Of a DNA stretch of 64,000 nt, positions 22,386 through 36,005 are shown piece after piece. The notes beneath the pieces are model-generated. The model was given only the letters and a program-made list of their open reading frames with translations. It was not told the DNA's origin and did not search any database. The stretch covers positions 3,720,001 to 3,784,000 of the forward strand of contig NC_079491.1 in NCBI RefSeq assembly GCF_020520425.1. The letters are read 5' to 3'. The position numbers and the translations under genes were made by a program. Origin of the DNA: Spinacia oleracea (taxonomy: Eukaryota > Streptophyta > Magnoliopsida > Caryophyllales > Amaranthaceae). Within the stretch, counting starts at the first letter, position 1. Each line of letters starts with the position of its first letter.

Positions 22386-25300
22386 TCAGTCACCTCTAGT
22401 GTGAGGCTGCACACATCCACAAAAGTGAGTCTTCTTCCGCCTGCGCGGAGTCCGTGAACCACCATACAGATAATCCCGTAACAGTACACGTGTATTCCTC
22501 TCGGTTACTCGGGTCCCACTTTTCCCTACTTTGTTACTATTATCAAGTTTCATCATCACAAACTGTAATTTCTGCACTTCAATCTGCAACCTTCCAATCT
22601 TCTCTGAAATCCTCCTTGCTTGTTCCAAACACCTCCTCCTCTTACTACCATTCCCACCACCACCTTCTGACGAATCCGCCGTAACCGACCCGTCAAAAGA
22701 CGACGCTGTTGAAGAAGAAGACGACTTCTCGATGTTCTTCATTAACTTCGCGCTGTATTCAAACAACTTCAAGATTGTAGTCTCACTTTCCAGGAGTTGT
22801 TCCTTCACACCATCACATTCAACAACACCTTTACCTTTGTTGCTGGAATCAGTCATTTCCATCTTTGTTTTCAGATCTTGAACTGTTATTTGCAAGTTAG
22901 TTAGTTTCTGAACATCAGAAGCAAGCCTTTCTAAGGTCTTCCTCTTGTTACCATCATCTTCTTCCTCGGGATTATTGATAAACCTCTTTTTTGAGATTAA
23001 TTGTTGATCATCAACTCTCAATTCCTTTTCCACCAACATTGATGATTCTGTTGAAGGTCTACCACTTCTGCTCTCTTTTACAGAGTCAAGATTGGAAATT
23101 ACTCTGCATGGTTTTCCCACTGTAAGGTCAATGCTGCCTTGTTGGTCAATGGTTTCCCATAACTCGAGAATCTGATCATCTGACCCTGATATAACTCTTC
23201 TGTTTTTGCCATATGATGAACAATCTGATACCTGATCAAGCATTATGTCTTTCATCAGAAGCTCCTCCTCTGGAGGTGACACGTCAGCGCTTGTTTTCCG
23301 AGGCCTACTTAGTCTTCCACTTCCACGGCGTGAGATTTTTAGTGCCTCGATTTGTCGTAATGCCGAGTCTAGCTCGGAACGGACACCGGAGTTTTCCTCC
23401 TCTGCTTGCTGTTTTAGCTCTATAACTAGCTTTTCCACATCTTGGACTTTAGCCTGGATATCATGCAAGTTTACAAATGCAGCTGTTTGATCTTCACTCA
23501 AGTTTTGACTGTTTTCAACACCCTGTAAATACATAAAAATGTAAGTGGCAATTCAACAACATGACAGCTTTGTATATCTCTCAATTTTTATTTTTATTTT
23601 GACAATGGAAAATCTTAGAAAATAAAAAGATTGAAGTGTAGCAGCAGTTCTTCATTGATGCAATGTGCACTGAATATTGACATGTTATCATGGATTAAAA
23701 AAAAGTTTAAGAAAAGGTAGATGAAGACTTGAAATGGAGATTAGTGGTAGTCTGGTAGACAAACTTCCACTAACAAATATATTCCCTGTATAATCAAAAC
23801 ACATACTCATATGTGACATTGGATTCTCACAAATTAGAAGGTGCACCCGGTTGTATGTAGTTCTACATGCAACCGGGTTAAAAACAGATTTTTTTTTATG
23901 GCTTAAAAGCACATTTTACCTATTTAATAACACATTTTAACGATTTAAAGCACATTAACGATTTAAAAGCACATACTTATATATCTTCCGTTTCTTTTAC
24001 TTACAACACTTTTTTTTTCATATGTAACAATATATGTGCTTTTAATTTTGTAAATATGTGTTTTTCAGTGGTTAAAAGTATAAAAAGAACCGGTTACATG
24101 TAGTTCTACATGCAACCGGGTGTACCTTCTACCAATTGATTCTTTCTGCAACGACCCTATTTCCATAACAATCCACACTCATGCATGAACCATCACAACA
24201 TATTTTCCAATCTTTCAACTATTTGCAAGACAATGCAACCTTTGAAAACCTTAAACAAATAAAATTTGAAAAGTAGAATGCAGTACCTCTTTCTCTTCAT
24301 TGTCAGTTGTATTAATCTTCTTGTGCCAATTAGCATGTTTCTCAAGAGATAACAAAGAATCCTTCAGAGACATAATGGTAGAGAGATCTGCAGCCAAACG
24401 AGCCTTTATTTCAGAATTTTCACCTTCCAAACTCCCAACTCTTTCTTTCAACTGAACAACATCCACACATTTGGAATTACATTCTTCTTCGAGGATCTCA
24501 TACGCTTTCAAAAGCTCTGAAAACTTTTCCTTAATCAATGCTTCACGGAAACTCGAGCTTTGCAGCTCGGTGAAAAATGTTCCTGCCACAGTCTCCCATA
24601 ACTTGACCTCGTCTTTTCCCTTCTGCAACTCTGAGGTCAGAATTCGTATTCTAGCCTCACTTTCTTCGTGTTTTTTCTGCATTTTGGAAATCTGTGAATC
24701 TAGATTCTCGATAAGTTCATGAAGCTCTTCACATTCTTTAAGTTGCTCATCATTTACAGTTCTCACTTCTTTCAGTTCATTCTCTGACTTCTTCAACGAA
24801 AGCTCAAAATTCATGTTTTTACACCGCGCATCTTCCAAACTCCTCTCTACAATTTGCACTTTCTCCTCAAGGGTAATGTTGTCATTGCAAAGCTTTTCTA
24901 TATTCGAACTCAACTCTTGAACTTTCTTTGATTTCTCAGATATGACTTTCTTGAAAATAAATGACAGATTTTCCAGAACAACTACCTCCCCAACCATACA
25001 AGAGCACTCATCTTCTAGGTTGTGTTTCTCCTCCTCCAAATTCTCATACGCCTTCATCAAAGTTCCCTTTTCCTCAATAACCTTACAATTCTCTTTCTGT
25101 AAATCCTCATAAGCAACCTGGAGATTAAACAGCATTTCTCGGAGTTCTTCCATTTCAGTGAGAAGAACAACTTCTTTCTCACCTCCTTCCCTAACTTTCA
25201 GAATCAACTCTTCATTACTTTCTAGAAGCTTCTGTAAATCTTTCTGGAGTACTGTAACTTCACCATTCCTGCTCTCAGCTTCCAGTCTGAGTGTGTGGAT

Positions 25301-28300
25301 AACAGCATTCAATTCTGCTACATCTTGTTTAAGCTGCCAAATCATTGAAAGAAAAACAGATTTCTGGATAACGAGTTCTTGATTTTCATCCCATGATTTA
25401 TACAGAGATGTTTTTATATGATCGAGTTTTTCAAGTATCAGGTTAACAACTCTTTGATCCTCCTCATTGCCGTAGTAGTCACCACCTACTGAACAACCTG
25501 CATCAGATTCAAGTGCATCTAACAAATGAAAAATCCCCATTCTCAACCCTTGAACTTGACCAGACAACACTTGAACTTCATCCTGTTTATCAAGACTCTC
25601 CTTTTCCAGTTCAGAAATAAGCTTCTCTGACAATTTGGATGCTTCCAGAAGTTTATCAGAGTATTTCAGCAATGAAGAATTGTTATCTTTCTGATCTTGT
25701 ATACACTTTTTTAAGATGAAGATATCAAACTGAGCATTCACAGCTTTATCTAATTCTTCTTCAAATTTCTCCCTCATATGATCACCCGCCTCTTCAAGAA
25801 CATGAACCTGGTTTTCCAAATCAGCCATTCGGGTCTTATTCAACTGATTCGAGTTACCGTGTTCTTGCTTTTCAGTATCTAAGCATATCTGAAGTTCTTG
25901 CACCATCTTGAGTGTGGATTCTCTCTCTTCCTCCATACCCGTGAATCTCTGCTCTAATTCTGCATGTGTTTTCCCGAGTTCTTCCAACTTACAGTGCATT
26001 GTTTCTAACTCAGACGTTAAAGCTAGTTTCTCCGTCATAAGGGCCATATTTTGGTCATCAAGCATCTTGCATGAATCTTCAAAGTGTTTAGATTTTACCT
26101 TCAACATTTCAAGTTCGGCATTGGCATCGAAAAGAGAGTTCTCCAAGAAAGTGTTGTGTTCAGAAAGTTTCTCTAGATTCTCAGTTGTAATCTGCAACTG
26201 AGATATCAGAAAACCTTTCTCAGCAACAAGTGTAGACTTCTCACCTAGAAGAAACTGGAAAGATTGCTCCAACTCCTTTACCCTCTTTCTCGCAACTTCT
26301 AACTCCACCTTCAAGCTCGACATTGAATTCTCCAGAAACTCGTTCTTTTCAACAAGTTTTTCCATTACCAGAAGCTTCTCGTTCACAGTAGCTAAGCTAT
26401 CTTTGAGTTCTGAGTTCTCATCCTTCATCTCTTTCACAGATGAAGCAAAAGATTCTGAATCAGATTGGTGTTTCTGGGTCAGACTATTGAATTCCTCCTT
26501 CAAACATAAAATTTCTTGCTGAAGAGAATTCCTCTGATCAATCTTAACCTCGAGTTCTTGTTCCAGATTCCCTTTTCCCTCCTTCAACTCAAAGATCATT
26601 TCTTCCATGCTTCTTATTGATACAAATGAGGAATGGTTAAGCTCATTGAGGCTCTTGTTTTCATCTTTTACCTTCTGAACTTCATCTTCAAAACTCTGCT
26701 TCTGTTTTTCAAGATCCTTCAAAAGTTGAACATTCTTATGAAGGTCAACAGCAACAGACTTAAGCTCCTCCTGGACTTTTGCATGCGTATTCTGGAGTTT
26801 CTCGAAAGCAGATTCGGTCTCCATAAAACGCATCCGTTCTTCCTGCACACATGTCCAAAGTCTACCTAATTCCTTCTGCTTCTCACATAACTCCTGATCT
26901 TGAACATCCACTTTCTGTTCTAAAGATTTCACTACCAACTGCAAAGAATCATTTGACTTATCCAGCAAGAAGCACTGTTCTTCACTTCCCTTTAACTTAG
27001 CAACCCCATCTTCAACCTCAGCTTTGAGCCTTTCAGCTTCTTCCTGAATGAGAACAATTTCACGTTCTAAAGTCGCTATCTTTTCCAAACATTGCTCGTG
27101 TTTAAGAACAGCAACCTCCTTTTCTTCAGTTAATCTGGTTATTGTCTCCCTTAAATATTCAACTTCCTTTTCAGCTAAATCAGCTCTTTCACTAGTTCTA
27201 CTGGCATAGTCCTCAGCTAACAATAACTTGTTCTCCAAGTTAGCTAACTTCTCCAAACACTCCATATACTTAACAAGAAGACCTTCTTTTTCTGCTTTCA
27301 ATACCTCAGATTCTGTTTCTGCTTTCTCCAAGTTGGATACCCTACCTAAACATTGCTGATACTGAAGTAAACAAGCTTCCCTTTCAGCTTCAACTTTTTG
27401 CAGGGATTCCTTCAAACATTGAACTTGAGCTTCGGCTTTGCTTGCTCGTTCAATGAATCCTTGAGAATCCTCCTTTGCTTGAGAAACTTCAGACTCAAGT
27501 TTCGACAATCTTTCAACAGTCTGCTGATACTGATGAACACCAGCTTCTTTCTCATCTTCTAGTTTAACAAGGGCTTCTTTTAAAGCTTGAATGTCAACTT
27601 CAGATCTTCCTAATCTCTCAGATTCAGACAAATTAGCATTATTCTCAAAAATATGCTTCTCAATCTTTTTCACGATTTCTCTCTCCTCCGCTTCTTGAAA
27701 ATTCAGGCCTTTTCTTGCTTTCCCTAACCCGTTCAGTTGCTTCGATCCCTTTCTTCCAGCTAGAGTATCAGCTTCACCTGTGAAATTCCCATTTGATGAA
27801 GATAGACCCATTGCACCCTTCTGTAATTCAACGGGATCAAGTGAAGCCCGTGCAGGAGCCTGTAATTCGGGTGTACGGGGGCCCGAATCATTATTAGTTC
27901 CATTCACAGGCCCGTCATCAGTCATAAGGAACGGGACTTGGTTAGGAAATGCTTCTGCCATTGTTGTATGTGCCTGGCGAATTACCCCCGTAGCATGATC
28001 ATATCTTTCAGCTAAAGCACGGTACGCACGGTAAAACTCCTCAACTAATTTCATTAGCTCGGGACGTTTCTTATAATACATTTCAGCTCGCCTTGCAAAA
28101 GAGTCTTCATCTACTTCAATGAGCTTTATCATTGTTTTCACTTTGCTATCCATATCTACAGGAAAGAAATTGCGGGAGTTAAGTAACATAGGCCATAGCT
28201 AGGAAAAAGGAATTCAAAACAACTTTTTCCAGTTTAGTAAGGACAGAATTTGTGTGAAGATTAAGCATTGAGATGCTATTACTATAATTCCATATTCAGA

Positions 28301-28958
28301 CTCAACATCAAATTCTGTTCAACACTTAAAATCCAGCATCTTTCCACACATGTAGCAACATTTATACCATAATGATTAATGAGTATTACATGTACACAGA
28401 ACACAAATTCAGAATGGATATTTTTCCATGCAAGTAGCCAAGTAGGGCTGGCAAACCCTCACCCGACCCGATAACCGGACTCGAACCCGACCTGAAGTTA
28501 CGGAGAGAAATCCGAACCCGACCTGAACCAAACCCAAATGACCTGAAATCAACCCGATTTGACCCATTTATCATACTTTTGTAGTAATATTAAGTTTCAC
28601 AAGATTTCTTATATTTTTTGACACAACTCGAAATCGACCCGAAACCAAACCCGAACCTGACCCATTGAACCGAGTTTCCATCCCTACCTTCAAGGCTCAT
28701 TCATTTTCATCTACCATCAAAATTTCAACAATTCACTACACACACAATACAAATATACACGCGCTTCTTCACAATACACGCCTAATGAATCAACAACATG
28801 ACAAGAACTAATCTCAATTTCGTGCTAACAATCAACAGCATAACAAAGCCAGAGGAAAAGCATACTATACCTGTTAGATTTTCCTGGAGCCATTTCGAGT
28901 TCTTTGGGCTAATGTGGCTATCCCACCACCAAGAATACATGTCTTTACTTTTCGCCAT
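22386..28958 (-). CDS. NET1: NETWORKED1 (NET1/KIP1-like) actin-binding protein, three exons
   Basis: Exon 1 is 28958-28871, exon 2 is 28155-24287 and exon 3 is 23522-22386. All junctions are GT..AG and keep the frame. The protein has 1697 residues, close to Arabidopsis NET1A. The N-terminal NAB domain (~1-90) is split by intron 1: [20 protein letters not shown], then [12 protein letters not shown] and [18 protein letters not shown] very long coiled coil follows (~150-1600), and the conserved NET1 C-terminus has RDYLYGG, RRRKK and [12 protein letters not shown]. Family members bind F-actin through NAB and link actin to the plasma membrane and plasmodesmata. The start follows the family's usual WWWDSHIS spacing. 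Intron 2 carries a hairpin-ended MITE and intron 1 an hAT-like element. No frame damage is seen; which NET1 paralogue it is was not resolved. Confidence 0.95.
23836..24131. mobile_element. Hairpin-ended MITE (2), in NET1 intron 2
   Basis: The terminal inverted repeats start agaaggtgcacccggttg. Each end is itself a hairpin: cccggttgtatgta, a short loop, then tacatgcaaccggg at the left, and the same layout at the right. The interior is built of aaaagcacattttaac-like words. A possible ATTG(G)ATTCT duplication flanks it. Confidence 0.75.
28446..28688. mobile_element. hAT-like element in NET1 intron 1
   Basis: A stretch rich in acccgaacc repeats runs from agtagggctggcaaac to gtttccatccctacct, which are inverted with some mismatches. 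No target duplication was identified. Confidence 0.5.
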
Positions 28959-29640
28959 TTCTCACACCAAAAAACTATCTCAATTTCACAATGCCAGCAC
29001 TGAATTTCACTACACACAAAATGAGATTATGCACCTTTCAACTAAAAGTTACCTGCAAACCAAAATTAGTGATCTTAAGTTAATTACAACTTAATATAAT
29101 CATCTCATCATGTTAACAAACACCAGAATTCCCCTTCCAAAGTACCTGATCAATCAATTACTCCACTCCAAAACCCCCCAAATTTCCCAAAAAAAGAATA
29201 GATTTTCCAAAATTTTGTAAAAAAGGGACAAATTCGGCAGAGATGGTCAGACCCATGAGTTATTTCATTAAAAAGAAATGATCTTGAATAATTCAATTTC
29301 ATCAAAGCAAGTACTATTTCAACCAAAATCAACCAACCAACCAACTGTCAAATCCCATTAAAATTCCCAAATTTAATTTTGTGACAAAGTCCAAATCATG
29401 AAATTATCAGAGGAGGAAAAAAAACATGGATTTTCATTTTATGTACTCATTTAGTAGTCAAAATGATCCAAGAGAAAAACAAAAACTATAATCATACAAA
29501 AAAACAAAATCAATAAAAACATACCAGAAAATGATGTTTAAGAAGAAACCCAGTTGAATGCTTGAGTATGATCCCATGGTGGTTCACCCCATTGATTGCC
29601 GTTGGATGATGGATCTCTCAGTTTTCTCTCTCTAGAAAGT
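28959..29640 (-). promoter_or_regulatory. NET1 5' leader and promoter region, possible leader intron
   Basis: On the minus strand a pyrimidine/purine-rich leader-like stretch (29690-29530) ends at TTCTG|GTATGTTTTT near 29526, a good donor. GTTTGCAG|GTAAC near 29053 is a possible acceptor. The coding start is at 28958. A leader intron is therefore plausible but inferred by eye. Confidence 0.35.
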
Positions 29641-30027
29641 AAAAAAAAAAACTGTGTCTCACTTTTGTTTCTCTCTCCTCTGTTTTTCACTTTGCTTTTT
29701 ATTCTTTGCTTTCTACTGTTTTTGGAGGCTGTCACGCTGAAAAAGAAATCAATTATTGCCAATTTTATTGGGAGTTTCCAACTATACTTCGTAGAATACA
29801 ATATTTATACGTTATATTTAATTCAGTGGGTCCCACGTTGTGAATTTTTTATTTTAGCAAATAATGTAGAAAGGGTAATTTTGATTTTTTATTTTGATTT
29901 CTTCCTAATTTGGTAGAGAATCTGCTGAATTAGTTGATTAATTTGGGGCAAATCTTATGGGATTGTAATTGAGAAGAACGTTGGTAATTTAATTACTGAT
30001 TTGAACTTTACTTTTTCTGCGAAAATT

Positions 30028-30373
30028 ACTCCCTCTGTCTCTTTTTGTTCTTTACGTTTGTCATTTTACACGCGTTTTAACGACTAATTAATGTACATTG
30101 ATATTCTCTATTTTTTTATTAAAACAAGTCAAATTACGTTTATTTATGATGTTTTCACTTTTATCAAAATTCTGATATTGGGAAAATGAGAAAAAATTAA
30201 TATCTCAGTGAAAAAGTATGAGAGATTAAATGACCCGATGAATTTAATCGGTTAAAATAATAATTGGACACAAGTTTTGATAGAATACTATAGCATTTAT
30301 GTGATAATATAAAAGGAAAGGTAAATACATTTTGGGACTCTAAAAAAAACGTAAAAATAAAAAGTACTTCGTA
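30028..30373. repeat. Stowaway-type MITE (family B), degenerate
   Basis: The left end reads ctccctctgtctctttttgttc and the body follows the complete element at 32013-32358 (cacgcgtttta, gcatttatgtgataatata). The right end has decayed. Confidence 0.7.
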
Positions 30374-30689
30374 TCGGTTATTGTATGGAGATGAAATGTC
30401 GAAATTAGCTTTGGATGGGAAATTTGAAAAGGTTGGTTCTTCATTATTATGGTGATCAACATAGATTATGAAAGATTGTGCATGTTTCATGGGTCATTAA
30501 GAATATTTAACTACTCTAGCCTACGCAAACTAAGGTTATTCTCCCCTCAAAAAAAAAAAAAAAAAGGTATTCTGATCTTCTCTTCAACGCAATAAGATAC
30601 TTGTGGACTTGTGGTGTGATCGAGGAAGATTTGGGTCAATGGTTTCACAAGATGCGTACACATATGCAATAAAAAATACAGGGAATTTA

Positions 30690-30971
30690 ATTTATACTAT
30701 GTATTAAAATGCGTTTATATGAAAGTATATGTGACATGTGGCGTTCTGCTTATAAGTCGTTCGCTCTATGTAATTTTCATATACATAATAAAATAATAAA
30801 CATGGATTGTTTCCATGTTTGATTTGAACCCTTGATCTTGACTTTAAACAATAAAGTCTTTACCATTAAGCTATTATATATTTCATGCATGTTATCATCT
30901 CAAAAAAAAAAAATAGTAAATGTTAAGCTTTTTATTGTAGTAACACGAGGCATCGACGAGCACAAAACTAG
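30690..30971 (+). mobile_element. Possible Helitron remnant
   Basis: The segment starts ttatactatgtattaaaa and ends in a short imperfect hairpin followed by aaaactag with a T next, similar to the Helitron at 44070-44335. The ends are degenerate, so this is weak. Confidence 0.35.
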
Positions 30972-31225
30972 TTATACATTGAAAATGTGAGCAAATGAAA
31001 AGATAAATACTCCGTACAAAGTAGAATGGTTGGAAATCATTGAGTTGTAGACGTGTTATTTTACGATCTTACTTTTACTTTTTCAGCTTTCTACAACGAG
31101 ATGAGCCCAGTAAATTAGTTAAAGAAAGAAGGGTAGTCACGTAAAATAGCACGTCTACAAATTACAATCACAATCTTTGGTGAACTTTTTTAAATTAAAT
31201 TAATTAGTCCTAATTTAAAGCTTAG

Positions 31226-31705
31226 TAAGTCTTGTTCTGTTCAACTTATTTTAACTTATTTCACACAAAATAAGTTCAAATAAGTTCAAATAACTTCAGC
31301 TAAGTTCAGATAATATAAGTTCAACAAAAATAAGTTTTTTTCAGATATTTTCACACACAGTATTTTCACACACAAATAAGTTTATTTCAGATAAAATAAG
31401 TTCAGTTAAGGCTGCGTTCTATTCACCTGATTTACACTTATTTTTCCTAAACTTATCTTATCTGAACTTAACTGAACTTATCTGAACTTATTAAAAATTA
31501 TCAAAACATATTTTATAAATTGTACTTGGCCAACCCTTTTTTTCCTGAACTTATCTGAACTTATTTTTCTTGAAATAATTGGAAATAAGGTGAACAGAAC
31601 AAGGCTTAAGTTCATATAAGTTCAGTTAAGTTCTGATAAATTCAGAAAAATTTAGATAATATAAATCCAGTCAAAATGAATCCAATAGAACGGAGTCTTA
31701 ATAAA
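31226..31705. mobile_element. Tourist-like MITE with a second one nested (31409-31607)
   Basis: The outer ends are cttgttctgttcaactta and aatagaacggagtctta. The interior is made of ataagttcagata-like words. A related element with ends ggctgcgttctattcacc and ggtgaacagaacaaggc sits inside. The family recurs at 45889, 50225, 57598 and 59433. Confidence 0.65.
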
Positions 31706-32012
31706 CGCAAGGCTTTAAATAAGGTGGGCTCATTGGACGACTGGACGGTGGAGATGGACGCCCATTCGTCACCAGGAAAGTGGAATATAAGGATTCCTCC
31801 CTTTACGAATTGGATCACGTTGCACCATAAATTAAAAACAAATTGGATCACGTTTCTATGAATGTATATACTTCGTAGTTTGCTCTAACACGTTGAAATA
31901 CTCGGTACTTTAGAATTAGCACAAATTTCTTCCTTCAAAAAAAGAATTTGCACAAATTTCTAAATAATCCGTGTGGACTACTTATGTTTAGAATTAACGA
32001 ATTTGCTTTATA

Positions 32013-32358
32013 CTCCCTCCGTCTCTTTTTGTTCTTTACGTTTGGTATTTTTCACGCGTTTTAATGATTAATTAATTTGCATCGAGATTCCTCAATTTTT
32101 TTATTTAAACAAGATAAATTACGTTTATTTATAATGTTTTCATCAAAATTCTGATATTGAGAAATGAGAAAATTTTAATGTCCCAATGGAAAAGTGTGAA
32201 AGATTAAATGACCTAATGAATTTAATTGGTTAAAATAATAATTGGACACAAATTTTGATACAATAATAAATCATTTATGTGATAATATAAAAAGAAATAA
32301 AGAACATTTTGAAATACCCAAAAAGGAAAACGTAAAGAACAAAAAGAGACGGAGGGAG
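32013..32358. mobile_element. Stowaway-type MITE (family B), complete
   Basis: A 346-bp element with inverted ends ctccctccgtctctttttgt and acaaaaagagacggagggag and TA on both sides (32011-32012 and 32359-32360). Confidence 0.9.
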
Positions 32359-32430
32359 TAATAGATGCAGATTTTGACTTATTAGTACTCCGTAATGGTC
32401 AGGTTGAGCTATTGTAAAATTACAAAATAT

Positions 32431-32549
32431 TTTTTTTGCGCGAATGAGTCAGAAGGACAATAAAAATTACAAATGGGTGCGGGGGATTTAAACCTGAGAC
32501 CTATTGTACACAGGCCCTCGGTCTTAACCACTAGGCCAAAACATCATTG
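32431..32549 (-). mobile_element. tRNA-derived SINE with long target duplication
   Basis: The minus strand has an A-box-like tggcctagtggttaag and a B-box-like ggtttaaatcc, with a T-rich plus-strand start as the tail. It is flanked by about 17 bp of direct repeat (taaaattac[a/g]aaatat) at 32414-32430 and 32550-32566. Confidence 0.8.
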
Positions 32550-33133
32550 GTAAAATTACGAAATATATTATGGATGAAGGGACTTATTAGGAATGATTGT
32601 TGACTTGTATGATAATTTAATGTTGTACTAAATGAAGAGATTAAAACAGATATAAAGACTTAAGATGGTTCACTCTTAAATGAGCTACATCCTCCATGAA
32701 GGAGGATTTTGAGCCTGTATTACTCTTTAGTGGAGAAAGAATTATAAAGAGAAATTCTCAAAGGTGAAAAGGGGTTTTCTTGGTGTGCTTAAATCTAGAG
32801 TTTCAACTTCACTCACATTTCTATCTCATGGTCCGAAAATCTTCATTACATTGGTATTTACGGAGTATAGAATTAGGCATCAATATCAAAAGGGAAAGAA
32901 AAGGCACGTCGATTGATGTTTGCGGAGAGGAGAATTAGCCTGCGTCGAACAATTTGGGTGAACCTATAATAGGTTGTGTTAAACCATGGTCAGGTTTGGT
33001 CAAACCTCTAAAACCATAAAGTTATTGCCTCTCTTCTTCTCAATCGCGTTAGGTCGAACTTCCTGCATGTTTCGTCGAACCTCAAACATACTATTCGATT
33101 ACAGATGTTGAGTACCACCCCTTGAAACTTTAA

Positions 33134-34582
33134 GGGGGCATTTGGTTGGGGGTTTTCAGGAAAGGGAAAGGGAATGATGGGGTTTCATTCCATTTGTTGT
33201 TGTTTGTAATTATTAATTATTAATTATTAATTATTAATTATTAATTATTAATTATTAATTATTAATTATTAATTATTAATTATTAATTATTAATTATTAA
33301 TTATTAATTAATAATTAATTAATAATTAATAATTAATAATTAATAATTAATAATTAATAATTAATAATTAATAATTAATAATTAATAATTAATAATTAAT
33401 AATTAATAATTAATAATTAATAATTAATAATTAATAATTAATAATTAATAATTAATAATTAATAATTAATAATTAATCATTAATAATTAATAATTAATAA
33501 TTAATAATTAATAATTAATAATTAATAATTAATAATTAATAATTAATAATAATTAATAATTAATAACTAATAACTAATAACTAATAATTAATAACTAATA
33601 ACTAATAACTAATAACTAATAATTAATAATTAATAATAATAATTAATAATTAATAATTAATAATTAATAATTAATAATTAATAACTAATAATTAATAATT
33701 AATAATTAATAATTAATAATTAATAACTAATAATTAATAATTAATAATTAATAATTAATAATTAATAATTTATAATTAATAATTAATAATTAATAATTAA
33801 TAATTAATAATTAATAATTAATAATTAATAATTAATAATTAATAATTAATAATTAATAATTAATAATTAATAATTAATAATTAATAATTAATAAATAATT
33901 AATAACTAATAATTAATAATTAATAATTAATAATTAATAAATAATAATTAATAACTAATAATTAATAATTAATAATTAATAATTAATAATTAATAATTAA
34001 TAATTAATAATTAATAAATAATTAATAACTAATAATTAATAATTAATAATTAATAATTAATAAATAATAATTAATAACTAATAATTAATAATTAATAATT
34101 AATAATTAATAATTAATAACTGGTAACTAATAACTAGTAATTAATAATTACTAATTAATACTTAATAATTAATACTTAATAATTAATAAATTAATACTTA
34201 ATAATTAATAAATTAATACTTAATAATTAATAAATAATTAATTAATTAATAATTAATAATTAGTAATTAGTAATTAATATAAAAAATGAATAATAAATAA
34301 TAAATAATTAGTAATTAATAATAAATAATGAATATTAAATAATAAATAATTAATAATTAATAATCAATAAATAATAATAAATAATTAGTAATAAATAATA
34401 AATAATAAATATTTATTATTTATTTATTTATTATTTATTATTTATTATCTTACTTAGGAGAGAGAGAGGGGAGAAGAATGGACAAACCAAACAACATTCT
34501 TAAACATAGGGTTTTCATTCCATTCTCCTTGATTCTCATTCTCATTCTCATTCCCTTTCCCCTTCTCCAACCAAACGGCCCC
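33134..34582. mobile_element. Tourist-like element containing a giant heptamer array
   Basis: The inverted ends gggggcatttggttgg and ccaaccaaacggcccc are flanked by TAA at 33131-33133 and 34583-34585. Subterminal gggaaagggaatga and tcattccctttcccc also pair. Nearly all of the interior is the TTAATTA-type array described separately. No coding capacity. Confidence 0.8.
33207..34430. repeat. AT-only heptamer array with strand switch
   Basis: 33207 to about 33305 is a run of ATTAATT units. At about 33307 it turns into the reverse complement AATTAAT and continues for some 800 bases, then decays into ataaat and ttaataa variants to about 34430. The array is almost pure A and T. Confidence 0.9.
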
Positions 34583-35280
34583 TAACCACTAACCTTTGAC
34601 ATTTACCTTTTAAACAAGTTTGTGAATACATGTTTTTTTTATCAACTCTATGTTAAAATAGTTTGGTTTTATTTTTTTTTATTTTTTTGATGTAATAAAA
34701 TAGTTTTTTATTTTTTTGATGTAATAAAATAGTTTGATACTGGTGTGTAATTCAAATTGAGCAAAAATGATAAAAACGACAAGGGATTTTTTTATTTTTT
34801 ATTTTTTTAAAAAAAAGAAAGAAAAAGGAATGACCTTGAACAATTAGGTTCTTGAATCTTGACTAAACATACCTTAACATTTAACGTATACTCCGTATTG
34901 AAAAGACCCACCAACATCACAATCCACAAGTCAAGTTTTGGTTGTACTCATACTGTATTTTGTTAGGAAGTCATTTTAATAGAGAATAAAAATATTAAAA
35001 TGGAATGGTGGATTAGGATAATTCCATAATAGTAGTAGAGTAATAGAGAAGGTCGGCGCATTCGTAGGCAATTAGGCATTTCAAATGGCAACAACGGTTT
35101 ACCAAAAGCCAAAAATAACAAGTTGAGTGACTCCTACGATTGTTTGTAGGGTATATGCATGTAGGCACTAGGCTCACTTTAGTTTGGAAGTTGGGAGTCT
35201 TGGACACATCACACATCTAAAATTTAATTGTTTTCCTAACTCTTGATTGATTATGTTAATGTCAACACTTTGGACGTTTT
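34583..35280. other. Intergenic, no gene seen
   Basis: AT-rich sequence with a short tandem duplication of ttttttgatgtaataaaatag near 34685-34735. No gene or complete mobile element was recognised. Confidence 0.4.
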
Positions 35281-35476
35281 TATTTTATTTTATTTTCTAC
35301 TGCGAGGAGTTCCCACCGTCTTCGGCGAGTGGACTAATTTTCCGCGGGAGTTTGTATGGGTACCTCGATGGGCAGCATCCCTCCCAGTTGAGATTTTTTC
35401 CATTCCCAAGTCTCGAACCCGAGACCTTGGTTAAAGAGCAAGAGACCCTTAACCACTCATGCCAACCTCAATTGGT
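35281..35476 (-). mobile_element. tRNA-derived SINE, full length
   Basis: The minus strand begins with a tRNA-like head: A box tggcatgagtggttaag, B box ggttcgagact. It ends in an aaaataaaataaaataaa tail. It is flanked by GACGTTTT at 35273-35280 and 35477-35484, a target duplication. Confidence 0.85.
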
Positions 35477-36005
35477 GACGTTTTAATCTTATAATAGACA
35501 TTTAGGTTTATAAATCTTTATCCGTAGATGAGCATAGGAAGTTCTACTTCTTGGTTTCGATGCTCGTGGATAAGCATATAGAGGATTTTTTTTATACATA
35601 GAGAAACTACAAACGTACGAAAATCGAAAAGAAAATATTCTGATTACAACATGCCGTAAATAGGCTTAATTGTTACTATATATAAATACAATAATTTTCA
35701 ACCGGTCGTGTCAAAAACATGTTCGGTCATATTTTGACCCATTACCTTTCGTATTTTTCGGGTTCGGATAAAATATAATTATAGGTCATAAAATCTTATT
35801 CAAGACCTAGTATTTTCGGATCCGGTCGATTTTTAACAGGTCTAATCAGTGGCGTATCCAGAATTTTGAAACAGGGTAGACATTTTTAAAAGTAATAAAA
35901 GTTACAATTTTTGTTTTAAAAAATACAATGAAAATGACAATTTGCGGAGTACTAATTACTATGTTTATATAAAATTTACCAATTTCACCGTTACTTTATT
36001 AATTC

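Noticed and set aside
29538-29916. Overlapping short frames upstream of NET1
   Set aside because: They lie in the CT-rich leader or promoter of NET1, on both strands, with no domain.
33207-34430. Array considered as CRISPR-like or centromeric satellite
   Set aside because: It has no unique spacers, the unit is 7 bp of A and T only, and it lies inside a MITE; a simple-repeat expansion explains it.
35281-35476. Candidate true tRNA gene because of clear A and B boxes
   Set aside because: It does not fold into a full cloverleaf by eye, has an A-rich tail and is bounded by an 8-bp duplication, so it is a SINE.
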